DNA of 64,000 nucleotides from Pontibacter qinzhouensis (GCF_008017455.1 NZ_VRTY01000015.1:20325-84324), one strand, 5' to 3'. Counted from the stretch's first letter, positions 8,226 through 17,070 are shown. The notes: generated by a model from the sequence alone, not told the origin. Made by a program: numbers and translations.

Positions 8226-9479
8226 TTAAATGGTAGCAGCTACATGGGTGCGCTCTTTATCTGATTTAAGAGAGTGCCTGTGCAGCACACGCAGTAATAT
8301 AAACAGACTGGTAAGCGTAAGTGCAATAGCTGCTAAAAAGGGAGCTTCGGGTAAATAAACAGGGGCGCTGCCAGAGGTGAAGAAGGCGAACAAATAACTC
8401 ATCATGGGTGCTCCTATAAGAGCCGTGGCACTCGCCAGGCTGGCAATACCGCCTTGTAACTCACCTTGTTCGGTTTCAGGAACTTCGCTTGAAAGAATAC
8501 TTTGAATGGCTGGCTCTGAAATACCACCCATGGCGTACGGCAGCAAAAAGGCAAACAACATCCAGGAGTCGGTGGCCAGGGCTAGTAGCAGGTAACCCAG
8601 GCTGTAAAGTCCTACTCCTATATAAGCTGTTTTTTTCAGACCTAACTTTGGTGCCACAAAACCGGTAAGCCAACCCTGAACAAAGGCAATAAGTAAACCC
8701 AGTAAACCAAATGAGTAGCCGATATGATTTTCGGCCCAGTTAAATTTTAAGGCTGTAAAATAAGCCCAGACGTTATGAAACACATGCACCGCAATGTAGG
8801 TGCAACATAACGAGCAGCATAAACCTACCACCAAAGGGTACTTCCGGAGGTGCAGCCAGGTCCCTAACGGGTTGGCTCTGCTCCAGCTAAAGGCGCTTCT
8901 CTTATGGACGGGCAACGATTCCGGAACCACAAAAGCAGTGTAGACCAGATTTAGGAGCGTAATGCCCAATGCCGCATAAAACGGTACCCGCAGCCCAACC
9001 TGACTCAGTTCGCCACCCAGCACCGGACCAACAGTAATACCAAGCCCAAAAGCTGCACCTAATAGCCCAAAGCGTTTAGCACGATCAGCCATGGAAGTTA
9101 TGTCGGCGGTGTAGGCGGTAGCCATGTAAAACGTTGTATTGGTAGTGCCTGCCAGCAACCTCCCAATAAATAGCCACCCGATGCCAGAGGTAAAACTCAT
9201 GAACAGGTAATCTGTTCCTATGCCAGCCAGCGACAGCAGCAGGATAGCCCGTCGGCCAAAGCGGTCGCTTAGTTTGCCCATGGTAGGGGCCAGCAGGAAC
9301 TGAGTAAGCGAGAACGCAAACATGAGCCAGCCGCCATAAACCGACGCTTCGCTTAATGTGCAGCCTGTTATCTGGCTCAGCAGGCCCGGGAGAACCGGCA
9401 ATACCATGCCAAGGCACAGAACATCTAAAAACAAGGTAGCCAGAACAAAACTCTGAGCCGCTTTGGGCATAAAAACCAT
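8226..9479 (-). CDS. TetA-like MFS multidrug/tetracycline efflux transporter
   Basis: Inner-membrane proton antiporter of the major facilitator superfamily, 417 residues with about 12 hydrophobic segments. The loop 2-3 motif A is present as GKLSDRFGRRAILLLS, and motif C-like glycines appear in GLGITVGPVLGG. Together with the N-terminal LFLDVLCLGMVLPVLP, this places it in the TCR/Tet family. Substrate cannot be told from sequence, and TetA homologues in environmental Bacteroidota often are not tetracycline-specific. The second Met (9470, MPKAAQ) is an equally plausible start. It stands alone, without an adjacent TetR regulator. Confidence 0.88.
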   Translation of the reverse strand: MVFMPKAAQSFVLATLFLDVLCLGMVLPVLPGLLSQITGCTLSEASVYGGWLMFAFSLTQFLLAPTMGKLSDRFGRRAILLLSLAGIGTDYLFMSFTSGIGWLFIGRLLAGTTNTTFYMATAYTADITSMADRAKRFGLLGAAFGLGITVGPVLGGELSQVGLRVPFYAALGITLLNLVYTAFVVPESLPVHKRSAFSWSRANPLGTWLHLRKYPLVVGLCCSLCCTYIAVHVFHNVWAYFTALKFNWAENHIGYSFGLLGLLIAFVQGWLTGFVAPKLGLKKTAYIGVGLYSLGYLLLALATDSWMLFAFLLPYAMGGISEPAIQSILSSEVPETEQGELQGGIASLASATALIGAPMMSYLFAFFTSGSAPVYLPEAPFLAAIALTLTSLFILLRVLHRHSLKSDKERTHVAATI

Positions 9480-9579
9480 AAAAGTTAATTAATGGCCTGA
9501 AAGTAAAACTTTTATAGCAAATCGCAACACTTCAGCAGTCAGAATAAGGTGTATAGCCAGTAGAAAAGGGTAAAACTAC

Positions 9580-9628
9580 AACAGCCTGCCATTGGTTTAA
9601 GAAAGAACTAAACCAAAGGCAGGCTGTT
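9580..9628 (-). terminator. Hairpin terminator after the DUF922-like gene
   Basis: 20-base arms at 9580-9599 and 9609-9628 match at 19 of 20 positions around a 9-base loop. It lies between the stop of the DUF922-like gene (9699) and the start of the MFS gene (9479), both on minus. The U-tract on the minus side is weak. Confidence 0.6.
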
Positions 9629-9698
9629 TTGTTTACAGCAACAAGATCGCAAGGCAACTGTAGCCTTGTTTAGAACAGTTAATCGGGAGGTAATGCTG

Positions 9699-10271
9699 TT
9701 ACTGATAGGCTTCTAATTCCTTCAAGCGTTGCTCAATGTTGGCCGCCCACTCAGCTTGTGCTTCATAATTAAGCCCATGACGTACCGATTTGTCGAACTT
9801 GTCCTGCTCGGCTTTCCAGGCAGCAAAGGCGGCTGTAACGGTAGGGCCTAGTTTCTGCTGCACGTTGTCGCAGGAGCTGCCAAGAGCTTGCAGTTGCTGG
9901 CGAAGCAGGCGCGCATGCACCTCCGTCAGGTCGAAATGAAGCTGCTCGTGGTACAGCAGCTTTTCAGATTTCTTGTTTTTAGACCACGACTGCGTAGGCA
10001 GAAAAACGCAGGATACCTGGAACTCCAGTTGGTTGTTCCGGCACTTGGCATCCAGGGCTAGGTTTGCAGCAGTTAAGGCGTGGTGTGGGTTCTCAGTGTC
10101 AGGGTCTCCTTTAAAATCTTCCCAACTCAGCTTTCTACTGGGAGACCAGGAAAGTTTTTCGCTTTTTGCACTATTGTCTTCCTCCACTGCTGGCATAGCA
10201 GGAGTAAAAGGAACGGTGGCTGGTGCAAAGAATCCTGTAACAAAAGATAAGAGTAGCGTGATAATAAACAT
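9699..10271 (-). CDS. Exported DUF922-like protein with HExxH motif
   Basis: A 190-residue protein with an N-terminal hydrophobic segment (residues 1-25, probable signal peptide or anchor). The stretch KLSWEDFKGDPD near residue 48 and the zincin-type motif YHEQLHFDLTEVHARLLR (H118, E119, H122, with E127 as a possible third ligand) match what I know of DUF922 proteins, a family suspected to be zinc-dependent proteases. A downstream aromatic/charged helix (EAQAEWAANIEQRLKELEAYQ region) ends the protein. Protease activity is inference; there is no functional neighbour. Confidence 0.7.
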   Translation of the reverse strand: MFIITLLLSFVTGFFAPATVPFTPAMPAVEEDNSAKSEKLSWSPSRKLSWEDFKGDPDTENPHHALTAANLALDAKCRNNQLEFQVSCVFLPTQSWSKNKKSEKLLYHEQLHFDLTEVHARLLRQQLQALGSSCDNVQQKLGPTVTAAFAAWKAEQDKFDKSVRHGLNYEAQAEWAANIEQRLKELEAYQ

Positions 10272-10343
10272 TGGCTAAAAGTAAAATTATCGTCATTACA
10301 GGGGCAACAAGGGCTATTTTAGAAAGGTTGCATTTTTTTTAAT

Positions 10344-11687
10344 TTATTTTTGAAGCAGTTGAATCGTCTGTTTATTGAACCGCCAGAAGAGCAAAACAGC
10401 AGCTACAGAAAGTCCTATCAGTAGCCCGGCCCAGATTCCGTTTACACCAACTCCAAGCTTAAAACAGAGCAAATATCCTAATGGAAGTCCAATTATCCAG
10501 TAGGCAACAAACGACACAAGACTCGGAATTCTGACATCTTCCAGGCCTCGTAAAGTACCTAAGCCAACCACCTGTACTCCATCCGAAATCTGGAAAAGAG
10601 CAGCGATAATCAGGAGCTGCGAGGCAATCGCGATTACCGCCGGATCATCGATGTATAGCATCGGAATGAGCCGGTTAAAAGTCACCATAAGCAGGCCGCT
10701 GCCGATCATAAACACAATGGCCATTAAAAAACTGCTGAAGCCTGCCATGCGCATAGCTCTTATGTTACCCAGGCCTTTCTGGTTTCCTACCCGAATGGTG
10801 GCAGCTGCTGCTATGCCGCTGGCCATCATATACGATACAGAGGCTATGTTAATAGCAATCTGGTGCGCCGCCAGTTCACTTGCCCCGATCCACCCGATCA
10901 TGATAGCAGAGAAACTGAACGCGCCCACCTCGAACAGCATTTGCAGCGAAATTGGTAGCCCCAGTTTAAAGATGCGCGACATATGGATGAGCGACAGGTG
11001 GCGCAGGTTCAGGTAATGGCGGTACATAGCAAATCGTTTGGCGTAGAGCACGTAACCACCCATCAGGAGGGCCATGATGATGCGCGAGATAAAAGTAGCC
11101 CAACCAGCCCCCACCAGTCCCATAGCCGGGAAACCGAGTTTCCCATAAATTAAGATATAATTAAAGACGATGTTGAGGCTGTTAGCGACAACTGAAATAT
11201 ACATGGCCTGTTTTGTAAGCGAAAGCCCTTCGGTAAACTGCCGGAACGCCTGAAATACCATGAGCGGCACCATAGAGTAGAACAGAATCCGGATGTAAGG
11301 AATGGCCAGCTCCACCACAGCCTCGGGCTGGTTCAGCAGGCTAAGGCCCGGCGACAGGAAATAGCCCGCCACCATCACCAGCAGGCCGAGCAGCACATTA
11401 GAAACAAGCCCGTTCAGTAACCACAGCGAGATGCGGGTAGGATTGCCACGGCCATCGGCAGAGGCAATTAAAGGAGTGATGCTCATCGAGACGCCGATGC
11501 CAAACATCATCATCACGACAAATACACTATTGCCCAGTGAGGCGGCTGCCAGTGGCAGGGTGCCAATTTGACCCACCATCAGGCTATCGAAAACACTTAC
11601 CATAATGTGCCCCAGCTGACTGAGAACAACAGGGTAAGCAAGCAGGAAATTTTTAGCGAAATGTTCTTTATATTCTTCTGATCTCAT
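10344..11687 (-). CDS. MATE-family multidrug efflux transporter
   Basis: A 447-residue inner-membrane cation-coupled efflux protein. It has about 12 hydrophobic segments, and the two halves each begin with the MATE pattern: PVVLSQLGHIMVSVFDSLMV in the first helix and GLPISLQMLFEVGAFSFSAI near residue 243. The VFDSLMVGQIG element and LAAHQIAINIAS are typical of NorM-like proteins. The substrate is unknown. It is monocistronic, about 240 bases downstream of the ergothioneine operon on the same strand, with a hairpin and a repeat between. Confidence 0.93.
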   Translation of the reverse strand: MRSEEYKEHFAKNFLLAYPVVLSQLGHIMVSVFDSLMVGQIGTLPLAAASLGNSVFVVMMMFGIGVSMSITPLIASADGRGNPTRISLWLLNGLVSNVLLGLLVMVAGYFLSPGLSLLNQPEAVVELAIPYIRILFYSMVPLMVFQAFRQFTEGLSLTKQAMYISVVANSLNIVFNYILIYGKLGFPAMGLVGAGWATFISRIIMALLMGGYVLYAKRFAMYRHYLNLRHLSLIHMSRIFKLGLPISLQMLFEVGAFSFSAIMIGWIGASELAAHQIAINIASVSYMMASGIAAAATIRVGNQKGLGNIRAMRMAGFSSFLMAIVFMIGSGLLMVTFNRLIPMLYIDDPAVIAIASQLLIIAALFQISDGVQVVGLGTLRGLEDVRIPSLVSFVAYWIIGLPLGYLLCFKLGVGVNGIWAGLLIGLSVAAVLLFWRFNKQTIQLLQK

Positions 11688-11794
11688 ACCAGCGGCTCAT
11701 TTTAGGCCCGCAAAAGTACGCTTTTTAAATTTGATAAAGTTAGATATGCAGAAATTTGAAATCAGGAACAGGTAGTGGCGTGTTATCAATTTGT

Positions 11795-11838
11795 AACTAC
11801 AGCTATTTGTAGCGTTCCTCTTACAAATAGCTGTAGTT
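11795..11838. repeat. Perfect 17-bp inverted repeat next to repeat copy R3
   Basis: AACTACAGCTATTTGTA at 11795-11811 pairs perfectly with 11822-11838 around a 10-base loop. It lacks a U-tract on either strand, so it is a poor terminator and could be an mRNA-stabilising hairpin or part of a small repeat. It lies 11 bases from copy R3. Confidence 0.6.
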
Positions 11839-11848
11839 GCTGTGTTCA

Positions 11849-11905
11849 ACCCTTGGCATAATTTTGCCCTTTTTTCTTTTGAAGGTCATTTTCATTAGCA
11901 GAATT
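11849..11905 (+). repeat. 58-bp intergenic repeat, copy R3
   Basis: Reads ACCCTTGG, spacer, CTTTTGAAGG, TCATTTTCATTAGCAGAATT; the end block is slightly diverged. It is antisense to both flanking minus-strand genes, 24 bases beyond the aminotransferase stop. Confidence 0.8.
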
Positions 11906-11928
11906 AGAACTTCCCCGACAAATTAAGC

Positions 11929-13041
11929 TTATTGCACCACCAGTCCTTCCAGCGCCTCTTTTAAACGTATGAGCGCCTCTTGCAGCGTTTCTTTCTCTAC
12001 GGCGAAAGAGAGGCGGGCATGGCCCGATGCTCCAAAGTTTTCGCCGGCATAGAGCTGTAGCGCCACTTCATCCTTCAGGTACTGGCACAAATCCTGGCTG
12101 CTGGTTAAGGTAGTGCCTTGTGGCGTAGTTCCGGGTAGGTAATAGCTGAAGTCGGGGAAAAAATAGTAAGCTCCCTCCGGATAGAAATATGGCAGGTGCG
12201 GAATGTCATGTAATACGGCTGCCGTAAGGCGGCGGTTTTCCTGCAGTACCTCCAGCATGGGTTTCAGCACCTCCGTGCGTTGTTGCAGCATAGAGGCGGC
12301 TCCTTTTTGCAAAAAATTGCTAACGCCGGCCAGAGTAGCCCCCTGAAACCGGGTGCACCTGCTAACAAGTTCTGTTGGCCCTACCATAAAGCCGAGCCGC
12401 CAATCGGTCATGGCAAACGACTTGGAGAAACCGTTTACGACAACTATTTCCTGGCCCGCCCCTTCGCAGGAAAGGATACTAGTAAAAGCCCCGTTGTAAG
12501 TAATAAAGTCATAAATCTCATCAGCTATAATGGTTAAGTCAGGAAAATCGCGGGTAACCGAAAGTATGCCTTCCAGTTCCTGCTTTGTATAGATACGGCC
12601 GGTTGGGTTGCAGGGGTTTGTGAGCAAAAGTATGCGGCTGTGCTCGTTTAATTTTTTTCGTAGATCCGCCGAATCGAGGCGGTAACCTGTGCTGGCAGCT
12701 GTAGGCAGCTCCACTAGTTTACCTTTACCGTAAGCCATTAACTCCCTGAAGCCACCCCAGGCAGGAGTGGGAATCACCAGTTCATCGGAGTCGTGCTGCA
12801 GCAACGTGGTAAATAGATAAAATAGGGCTTGCTTGCTGCCAGGCGTTACCAGCACCTGCTCTGGCGCAATGGCAATGCCGTCAGCTTGGTAGCGTTGGGC
12901 AATGGCTTCTCGCAGTTCTGGTATACCCTCTGCGGTGCCATGGCCAGTTGCACCGGCCTCCAGTGCTGCTATGGCAGTGGCTATGGCAGGAGCAGGACTA
13001 CGGAAGTAGCTTGCTCCTGAGGCTAAATTAATATCGGTCAT
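11929..13041 (-). CDS. PLP-dependent class I/II aminotransferase-fold enzyme in ergothioneine operon
   Basis: A 370-residue fold-type I PLP enzyme. Visible motifs are TPGSKQALFYL (phosphate-side glycine turn), LLTNPCNPTGRIYT, ADEIYDFITYNG (PLP ring Asp) and the Schiff-base lysine in NGFSKSFAMTDWRLGF. By sequence it looks like an aspartate/aromatic aminotransferase. It starts only 4 bases after the egtD stop, so it is the third gene of an egtB-egtD operon. In ergothioneine synthesis the last step is a PLP-dependent C-S lyase (EgtE), and no other candidate is seen here, so this protein may do that job. That role is inference; a plain aminotransferase remains possible. Confidence 0.85.
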   Translation of the reverse strand: MTDINLASGASYFRSPAPAIATAIAALEAGATGHGTAEGIPELREAIAQRYQADGIAIAPEQVLVTPGSKQALFYLFTTLLQHDSDELVIPTPAWGGFRELMAYGKGKLVELPTAASTGYRLDSADLRKKLNEHSRILLLTNPCNPTGRIYTKQELEGILSVTRDFPDLTIIADEIYDFITYNGAFTSILSCEGAGQEIVVVNGFSKSFAMTDWRLGFMVGPTELVSRCTRFQGATLAGVSNFLQKGAASMLQQRTEVLKPMLEVLQENRRLTAAVLHDIPHLPYFYPEGAYYFFPDFSYYLPGTTPQGTTLTSSQDLCQYLKDEVALQLYAGENFGASGHARLSFAVEKETLQEALIRLKEALEGLVVQ

Positions 13042-13045
13042 AGGT

Positions 13046-14062
13046 CTACTTTACGGCGAAAAGGATATCAGCAAAATACTGGTTTTTGTCCAGAAAAACA
13101 GTCTCGATGCTGAAGTTTGTGGCTTTGCCCATTTCCTGCGCCTGCTCAAGCGAGTATTTATGGGAGTTTTCGGTATGAATGGTTTCCCAGGCGGTAAACG
13201 AGAACATTTTGCCAATAGCCTCTATCCAGACCTCCTGCCGTTTCCTGCTGACCAGGTAGCTGCGCATAACCCCGGCCTGCGGGTCGTAGGTGGCGTAGTG
13301 GCTAAAGCAGTTTAGGTCGAAGTTACCGCCCAGTTCCTCGTTTATGCGCCGCAGCAGGTTCAGGTTAAAAGCGGCTGTTACTCCTGTTTTGTCGTCGTAG
13401 GCATCCAGAATGGTGTTGGGGTCTTTGCGCAGGTCCATGCCCATCAGCAGTTTGTCGCCGGAGCCGAGGTAGCTCCTCACAATTTTGAGGAAGGCCATGC
13501 TTTCATCAGAAGTGAAATTGCCGATGTTGGAGCCCAGGAACAGTACCACCTTCCGCTCCGATTTATGCTCCTGCAGCCATTCAAGCGCCTGAATATACTC
13601 GCCAACCACCGCCTGCACCGGCACATCGGGCAGTTCGTGGTGCAGGCGCTCGGTCAGTTCCTGCATGGCGTGCCCCGAAATATCTACCGGCACATAATCG
13701 AACTGCTGCTTTTGCTTGTGCAGCTCCCGCAGCAGAATCTTGGTTTTAAGGGCGTCGCCTGCGCCAAGGTCTATTAAATGGAAAAAGCCTTCGGCCGCTA
13801 CCTCTGCTGCAATAGCCTCTTTCTGGTCGGTGAGCACCTCGAACTCGCTTCGGGTAAGGTAGTACTCCGGCAGCGCCATAATATCCTGAAAAAGCTGGCT
13901 GCCCCGGCTGTCGTAGAAGTACCGCGACGAGAGTGTTTTATTTTTTTTGCTGAGGCCGGCCTCCACATCTTTGGCGAAAGCAGCTTTCGAAACGCTTCCG
14001 TCAGGTTCTTTGTGTAATTCTACGAGTGGCAATTTGTTGGGTGTTGAGGTTAGTGTTTTCAT
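13046..14062 (-). CDS. egtD: L-histidine N-alpha-methyltransferase
   Basis: SAM-dependent enzyme that trimethylates the alpha-amino group of histidine to hercynine, the first committed step of ergothioneine synthesis. At 338 residues it is close to the family length (about 320). Characteristic motifs are FYDSRGSQLFQDIMALPEYY, the SAM-binding LIDLGAGDALKT, VPVDIS, FLGSNIGNF and DLRKDPNTILDAYDD followed by GVTAAFNLNLLRRIN, which contains the Asn that contacts the substrate. It starts 5 bases after the egtB stop, and the aminotransferase gene follows 4 bases on, so the three are almost certainly cotranscribed. Confidence 0.95.
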   Translation of the reverse strand: MKTLTSTPNKLPLVELHKEPDGSVSKAAFAKDVEAGLSKKNKTLSSRYFYDSRGSQLFQDIMALPEYYLTRSEFEVLTDQKEAIAAEVAAEGFFHLIDLGAGDALKTKILLRELHKQKQQFDYVPVDISGHAMQELTERLHHELPDVPVQAVVGEYIQALEWLQEHKSERKVVLFLGSNIGNFTSDESMAFLKIVRSYLGSGDKLLMGMDLRKDPNTILDAYDDKTGVTAAFNLNLLRRINEELGGNFDLNCFSHYATYDPQAGVMRSYLVSRKRQEVWIEAIGKMFSFTAWETIHTENSHKYSLEQAQEMGKATNFSIETVFLDKNQYFADILFAVK

Positions 14063-14067
14063 ACGTT

Positions 14068-15336
14068 TTAATAAGCCAGCCTTATTCCGTTGTATTGCCA
14101 GCGTTTGTCAGGGTGAAAGAAGTTTCGGTAAGTAGTGCGTATATGGCTTTGCGGTGTGGCGCAGGAGCCACCGCGCAGCACCATTTGGTTCAGCATAAAT
14201 TTGCCGTTGTACTCGCCCAGCGCACCGGGAGCTTTCGAAAAACCGGGGTATGGGTGGTAGGCGCTATAGGTCCATTCCCACACATCGCCATAGAGCTGCT
14301 GCAGACCCGAAGCGCCAGGTGTGGCAGCAGCCGGCTCCAGCAACTCCGATTCCATAAAATTACCTTTGCTGGGAGCATAAAGTTGCGAGGCTGCCTCCCA
14401 TTCGAACTCGGTAAGTAAACGTTTACCGGCCCAGGTGGCGTATGCGTTGGCTTCGTAAAAGCTGAGGTGGCATACCGGCTGGTGCGGGTCCAGTGGCTCC
14501 AGCCCGTGCATGCTAAACCGTTGCCACTCGCCATCTTGCTCCAGCCAGTACAGCGGAGCTTTTAGCCCGGCAGCTTTTATAAGGGCCAGGCCTTCATCCA
14601 GCCAGTGCCTGAAATCGGTGTAGCCCCCATCTTGTATAAAGGCCAGGTACTCACCGTTGGTCACGAGCCTGTTCATGACTTGTACATCCTGCAACAGCAC
14701 CTCGTGCACACCCTGTTCGTTATCGAAACTAAAGCCGCTGCCCTGGTGGCCAATGCTGTAAATGCCGCCCGGAACTTCCAGAAATTCGGCTGCCACAGCA
14801 GTTGTATGGGGTGCCTTGGTAGGTGCTGCCTGGTAGGCCGGTACAAGCGGGTTGGTGCTGAGGATGTATTTTATATCGGTAATAAGCAGCTCCTGGTGCT
14901 GTTGCTCGTGCTGCAGGCCAAGTTCCAGCAAGGGCATTATGGCTGCAGCCTTATCATCGTCGAGCTGCTGTAGGAGTTGGCTTATATGTTCATCTACGTG
15001 CTGACGGTAGGCATAAATGTCGCGGAGGGGCGGACGGGTAAGGGTGCTGCGGGCATCGCGCTGCACGCGGTTACCAACCGTGTTGTAGTAGGAGTTAAAC
15101 AGAAAGCCGTAGTTGGCATGAAACAGTTTATAACCCGGCAGGTGCGGCTGCAGCACAAAGGTCTCGAAAAACCAGGTGGTGTGGGCCATGTGCCATTTCG
15201 GCGGACTAACATCTATAATAGGCTGCACAACAGTATCTTCTGCTTCGAGGGGGGCACAGATTTTTTCGGTGCGTGCCCTTATTTCCTGGAAGCGCTGCAA
15301 GCTTACTGTTGGTGCTGTGGCGGTGATGGTGCTCAT
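14068..15336 (-). CDS. egtB: Ergothioneine sulfoxide synthase (EgtB)
   Basis: Non-heme iron enzyme that joins hercynine to a thiol (cysteine or gamma-glutamylcysteine) using O2. The 422 residues show the EgtB order: an N-terminal DinB-like iron-binding domain, with H52 in WHMAHTTWFFE and H143/H147 in LQHEQQHQELL, then a C-terminal FGE-sulfatase-like domain ending LRGGSCATPQSHIRTTYRNF. A tyrosine pair, Y83-Y84, occurs in FNSYYNTVGNR. From memory, the cysteine-using EgtB of Chloracidobacterium thermophilum has its iron histidines and paired tyrosines with the same spacing. This, with the absence of egtA and egtC nearby, suggests cysteine as the sulfur donor. First gene of the operon. Confidence 0.93.
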   Translation of the reverse strand: MSTITATAPTVSLQRFQEIRARTEKICAPLEAEDTVVQPIIDVSPPKWHMAHTTWFFETFVLQPHLPGYKLFHANYGFLFNSYYNTVGNRVQRDARSTLTRPPLRDIYAYRQHVDEHISQLLQQLDDDKAAAIMPLLELGLQHEQQHQELLITDIKYILSTNPLVPAYQAAPTKAPHTTAVAAEFLEVPGGIYSIGHQGSGFSFDNEQGVHEVLLQDVQVMNRLVTNGEYLAFIQDGGYTDFRHWLDEGLALIKAAGLKAPLYWLEQDGEWQRFSMHGLEPLDPHQPVCHLSFYEANAYATWAGKRLLTEFEWEAASQLYAPSKGNFMESELLEPAAATPGASGLQQLYGDVWEWTYSAYHPYPGFSKAPGALGEYNGKFMLNQMVLRGGSCATPQSHIRTTYRNFFHPDKRWQYNGIRLAY

Positions 15337-15380
15337 GTGTTTATCGCTGAAAAAATGATTTTGATGTTATGGATGACGAT

Positions 15381-15502
15381 TTAACTTATTGGAAATCAAA
15401 ATTTTATTTTAGCAGGATTAAGAATAAATCCTGAGTCCTTCGTCCTATAAGTCTTGTGTCCTATAACATTTGGTAGTAAAATTTCAAATTCCGAAAAGTT
15501 AA
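15381..15502. repeat. About 120-bp element with imperfect 26-bp terminal inverted repeats
   Basis: 15381-15406 and the reverse complement of 15477-15502 agree at 21 of 26 positions (TTAACTTNTYGGAA core). A third related end lies at 7272-7297. The interior contains AGTCTTGTGTCCT, related to the GACACAAGACACAAGACT tract near 7330. This resembles a small non-autonomous element, but no target duplication is obvious. Confidence 0.5.
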
Positions 15503-15562
15503 GTCTCAGTATATCAGGACTGGCAACTGCTGTACAACCAGGCGTACGACACATTCTTTGTT

Positions 15563-15619
15563 GATTATTTAAATAAAAATGGCCTTCAGAAGCTTTTACT
15601 AGCTTTTTTAGTCAAGGGG
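15563..15619 (-). repeat. 58-bp intergenic repeat, copy R4
   Basis: On the minus strand it reads CCCTTGAC, spacer, GCTTCTGAAGG, CCATTTTTATT, AAATAATC. It lies in the divergent egtB/menC intergenic region. Confidence 0.8.
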
Positions 15620-15834
15620 CGTGCTGCTATGAAGGCTACTTAAACTAAGTGGAGTAACTGCCTGCCGCGGCTCCTTTTTATGGTTTACACTGTCCATTCA
15701 GGCTTATTTTCTTAAATTCATTGTTTACTTTATACAGATGTTTTTAGTTTTACAGAAGCCAGTCAATTCATCAATTCTTTGCCTGTTTGTCAGGCTGCTG
15801 ATTTATTTCATTATCTGTTGCTAACTTTTCTGCT

Positions 15835-16920
15835 ATGCGCTACCACCTGCACCTTTTGCCTCACACCCTGCTTTTTAAGTTCGATGCCCGTACCTCGCGC
15901 GGAGCCATTGCCGAACATAAAGTTTATTACCTGGTGCTATCGGAGCAAAACCGACCCGAAAAACAAGGCATTGGTGAGTGTGCTCCCTTAGCTGGCTTAA
16001 GCGTAGATGCAACCCCTGATCTGGAGGCGAAGCTGGAGCAACTCTGTAGGCAGGTGAACAGTGGTGCCGTAGCACTTACCGGTAACGAGGAATTTTTAGA
16101 TACCGAAGGCCTGGCCCTTGCCGGCTGGCCAGCCATACGTTTTGCCCTCGAAACCGCCTGGCTGGATCTGCAGCATGGCGGTAACAGAATTATTTTCAGA
16201 AATGCTTTTTCGGAAGGGCAGCAAGGCATCGCTATAAACGGCCTGATCTGGATGGGCGACAAGGCTTTTATGCAGGATCAGATAAAGAAAAAGCTGAAGG
16301 AGGGCTACACTTGTCTAAAGCTTAAAATCGGCAGCCTCGACTTTGCTACCGAACTAGAGATTCTGGAAAGCATCCGAAGTACTGCCAGTGCCGCTGAACT
16401 GACCATACGGGTAGATGCTAATGGCGCCTTTAAACCGGAAGAAGCCTTCCGGAAACTGGAGCGGCTGGCACGGTACGAGCTACATTCTATCGAGCAACCC
16501 ATACGGCAGCAACAGCCGGAGCAAATGGCCCAGCTTTGTGCCTACACTCCAGTTCCTATTGCCTTAGATGAAGAACTGATCGGAGTGGAGCAGCCGGAGG
16601 AAAAAGCCCGCTTACTTGATGTTATAAAGCCACAGTATATTATTCTGAAGCCTACGCTGGTGGGTGGTTTGCAGGCAAGTGCCAACTGGATTTCGCTGGC
16701 AGAGGGCAGGGGCATTGGCTGGTGGGTAACGTCGGCCCTGGAATCGAACATCGGGCTGAATTCAGTTAGCCAGTTCACCGCAACTTATACTACTACCATG
16801 CCGCAGGGCCTCGGTACCGGGCAGCTATACCATAACAACCTGGCCTCACCGCTCACCATAAAACAGGGCTTTTTGTGGTACGACCAGCAGCAGGAGTGGG
16901 GCAATGTGCCATCAGCATAA
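15835..16920 (+). CDS. menC: o-Succinylbenzoate synthase (enolase superfamily)
   Basis: Dehydrates SHCHC to o-succinylbenzoate in menaquinone synthesis. The 361-residue protein has the enolase-superfamily capping domain and barrel: KxK in CLKLKIGSLDF (catalytic Lys), metal ligands in RVDANGAF, HSIEQPI and IALDEELIG, and the second-side Lys in YIILKPTLVGG. The segment INGLIWMGD and the C-terminal TSALESNIGLNSVSQF with PQGLGTGQLYHNN are typical of Bacteroidota MenC proteins. An L-Ala-D/L-Glu epimerase is the main alternative for this superfamily. It is single here, without other men genes, which is common. Confidence 0.88.
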   Translation: MRYHLHLLPHTLLFKFDARTSRGAIAEHKVYYLVLSEQNRPEKQGIGECAPLAGLSVDATPDLEAKLEQLCRQVNSGAVALTGNEEFLDTEGLALAGWPAIRFALETAWLDLQHGGNRIIFRNAFSEGQQGIAINGLIWMGDKAFMQDQIKKKLKEGYTCLKLKIGSLDFATELEILESIRSTASAAELTIRVDANGAFKPEEAFRKLERLARYELHSIEQPIRQQQPEQMAQLCAYTPVPIALDEELIGVEQPEEKARLLDVIKPQYIILKPTLVGGLQASANWISLAEGRGIGWWVTSALESNIGLNSVSQFTATYTTTMPQGLGTGQLYHNNLASPLTIKQGFLWYDQQQEWGNVPSA

Positions 16921-16947
16921 CATCATGGCTTTAAAATTTTAAGCCAG

Positions 16948-17004
16948 ACCCTTGGCGGTTTTCTGAGGTAAACTCTTTTGGAGAAGCATTTTATTCAAAT
17001 AATT
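16948..17004 (+). repeat. 58-bp intergenic repeat, copy R5
   Basis: Reads ACCCTTGG, spacer, CTTTTGGAG, CATTTTATTC, AAATAATT. It starts 27 bases after the menC stop in the same sense, just ahead of the terminator at 17038. Confidence 0.8.
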
Positions 17005-17037
17005 AACCCGGACCAGAAGCAATTGGCTACTAACGCA

Positions 17038-17070
17038 AAAAGGTCCGCCATGTTAAGTGGCGGACCTTTT
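17038..17070. terminator. Bidirectional terminator
   Basis: Perfect 13-base arms (AAAAGGTCCGCCA and its complement) around a 7-base loop, with A and T runs outside. It sits between the convergent menC and lipoprotein genes. Confidence 0.88.

Larger units (their letters stand above)
15337..15834. other. Divergent intergenic region with an inverted-repeat element and copy R4
   Basis: 498 bases between egtB and menC. It contains an approximately 120-bp element with 26-base imperfect inverted ends (15381-15502) and copy R4. No gene is visible. Confidence 0.5.

Noticed and set aside
15835..16920. The enolase-superfamily gene as L-fuconate dehydratase
   Set aside because: Length (361 residues) and motifs INGLIWMGD and TSALESNIGLN fit MenC; fuconate dehydratases are about 440 residues.
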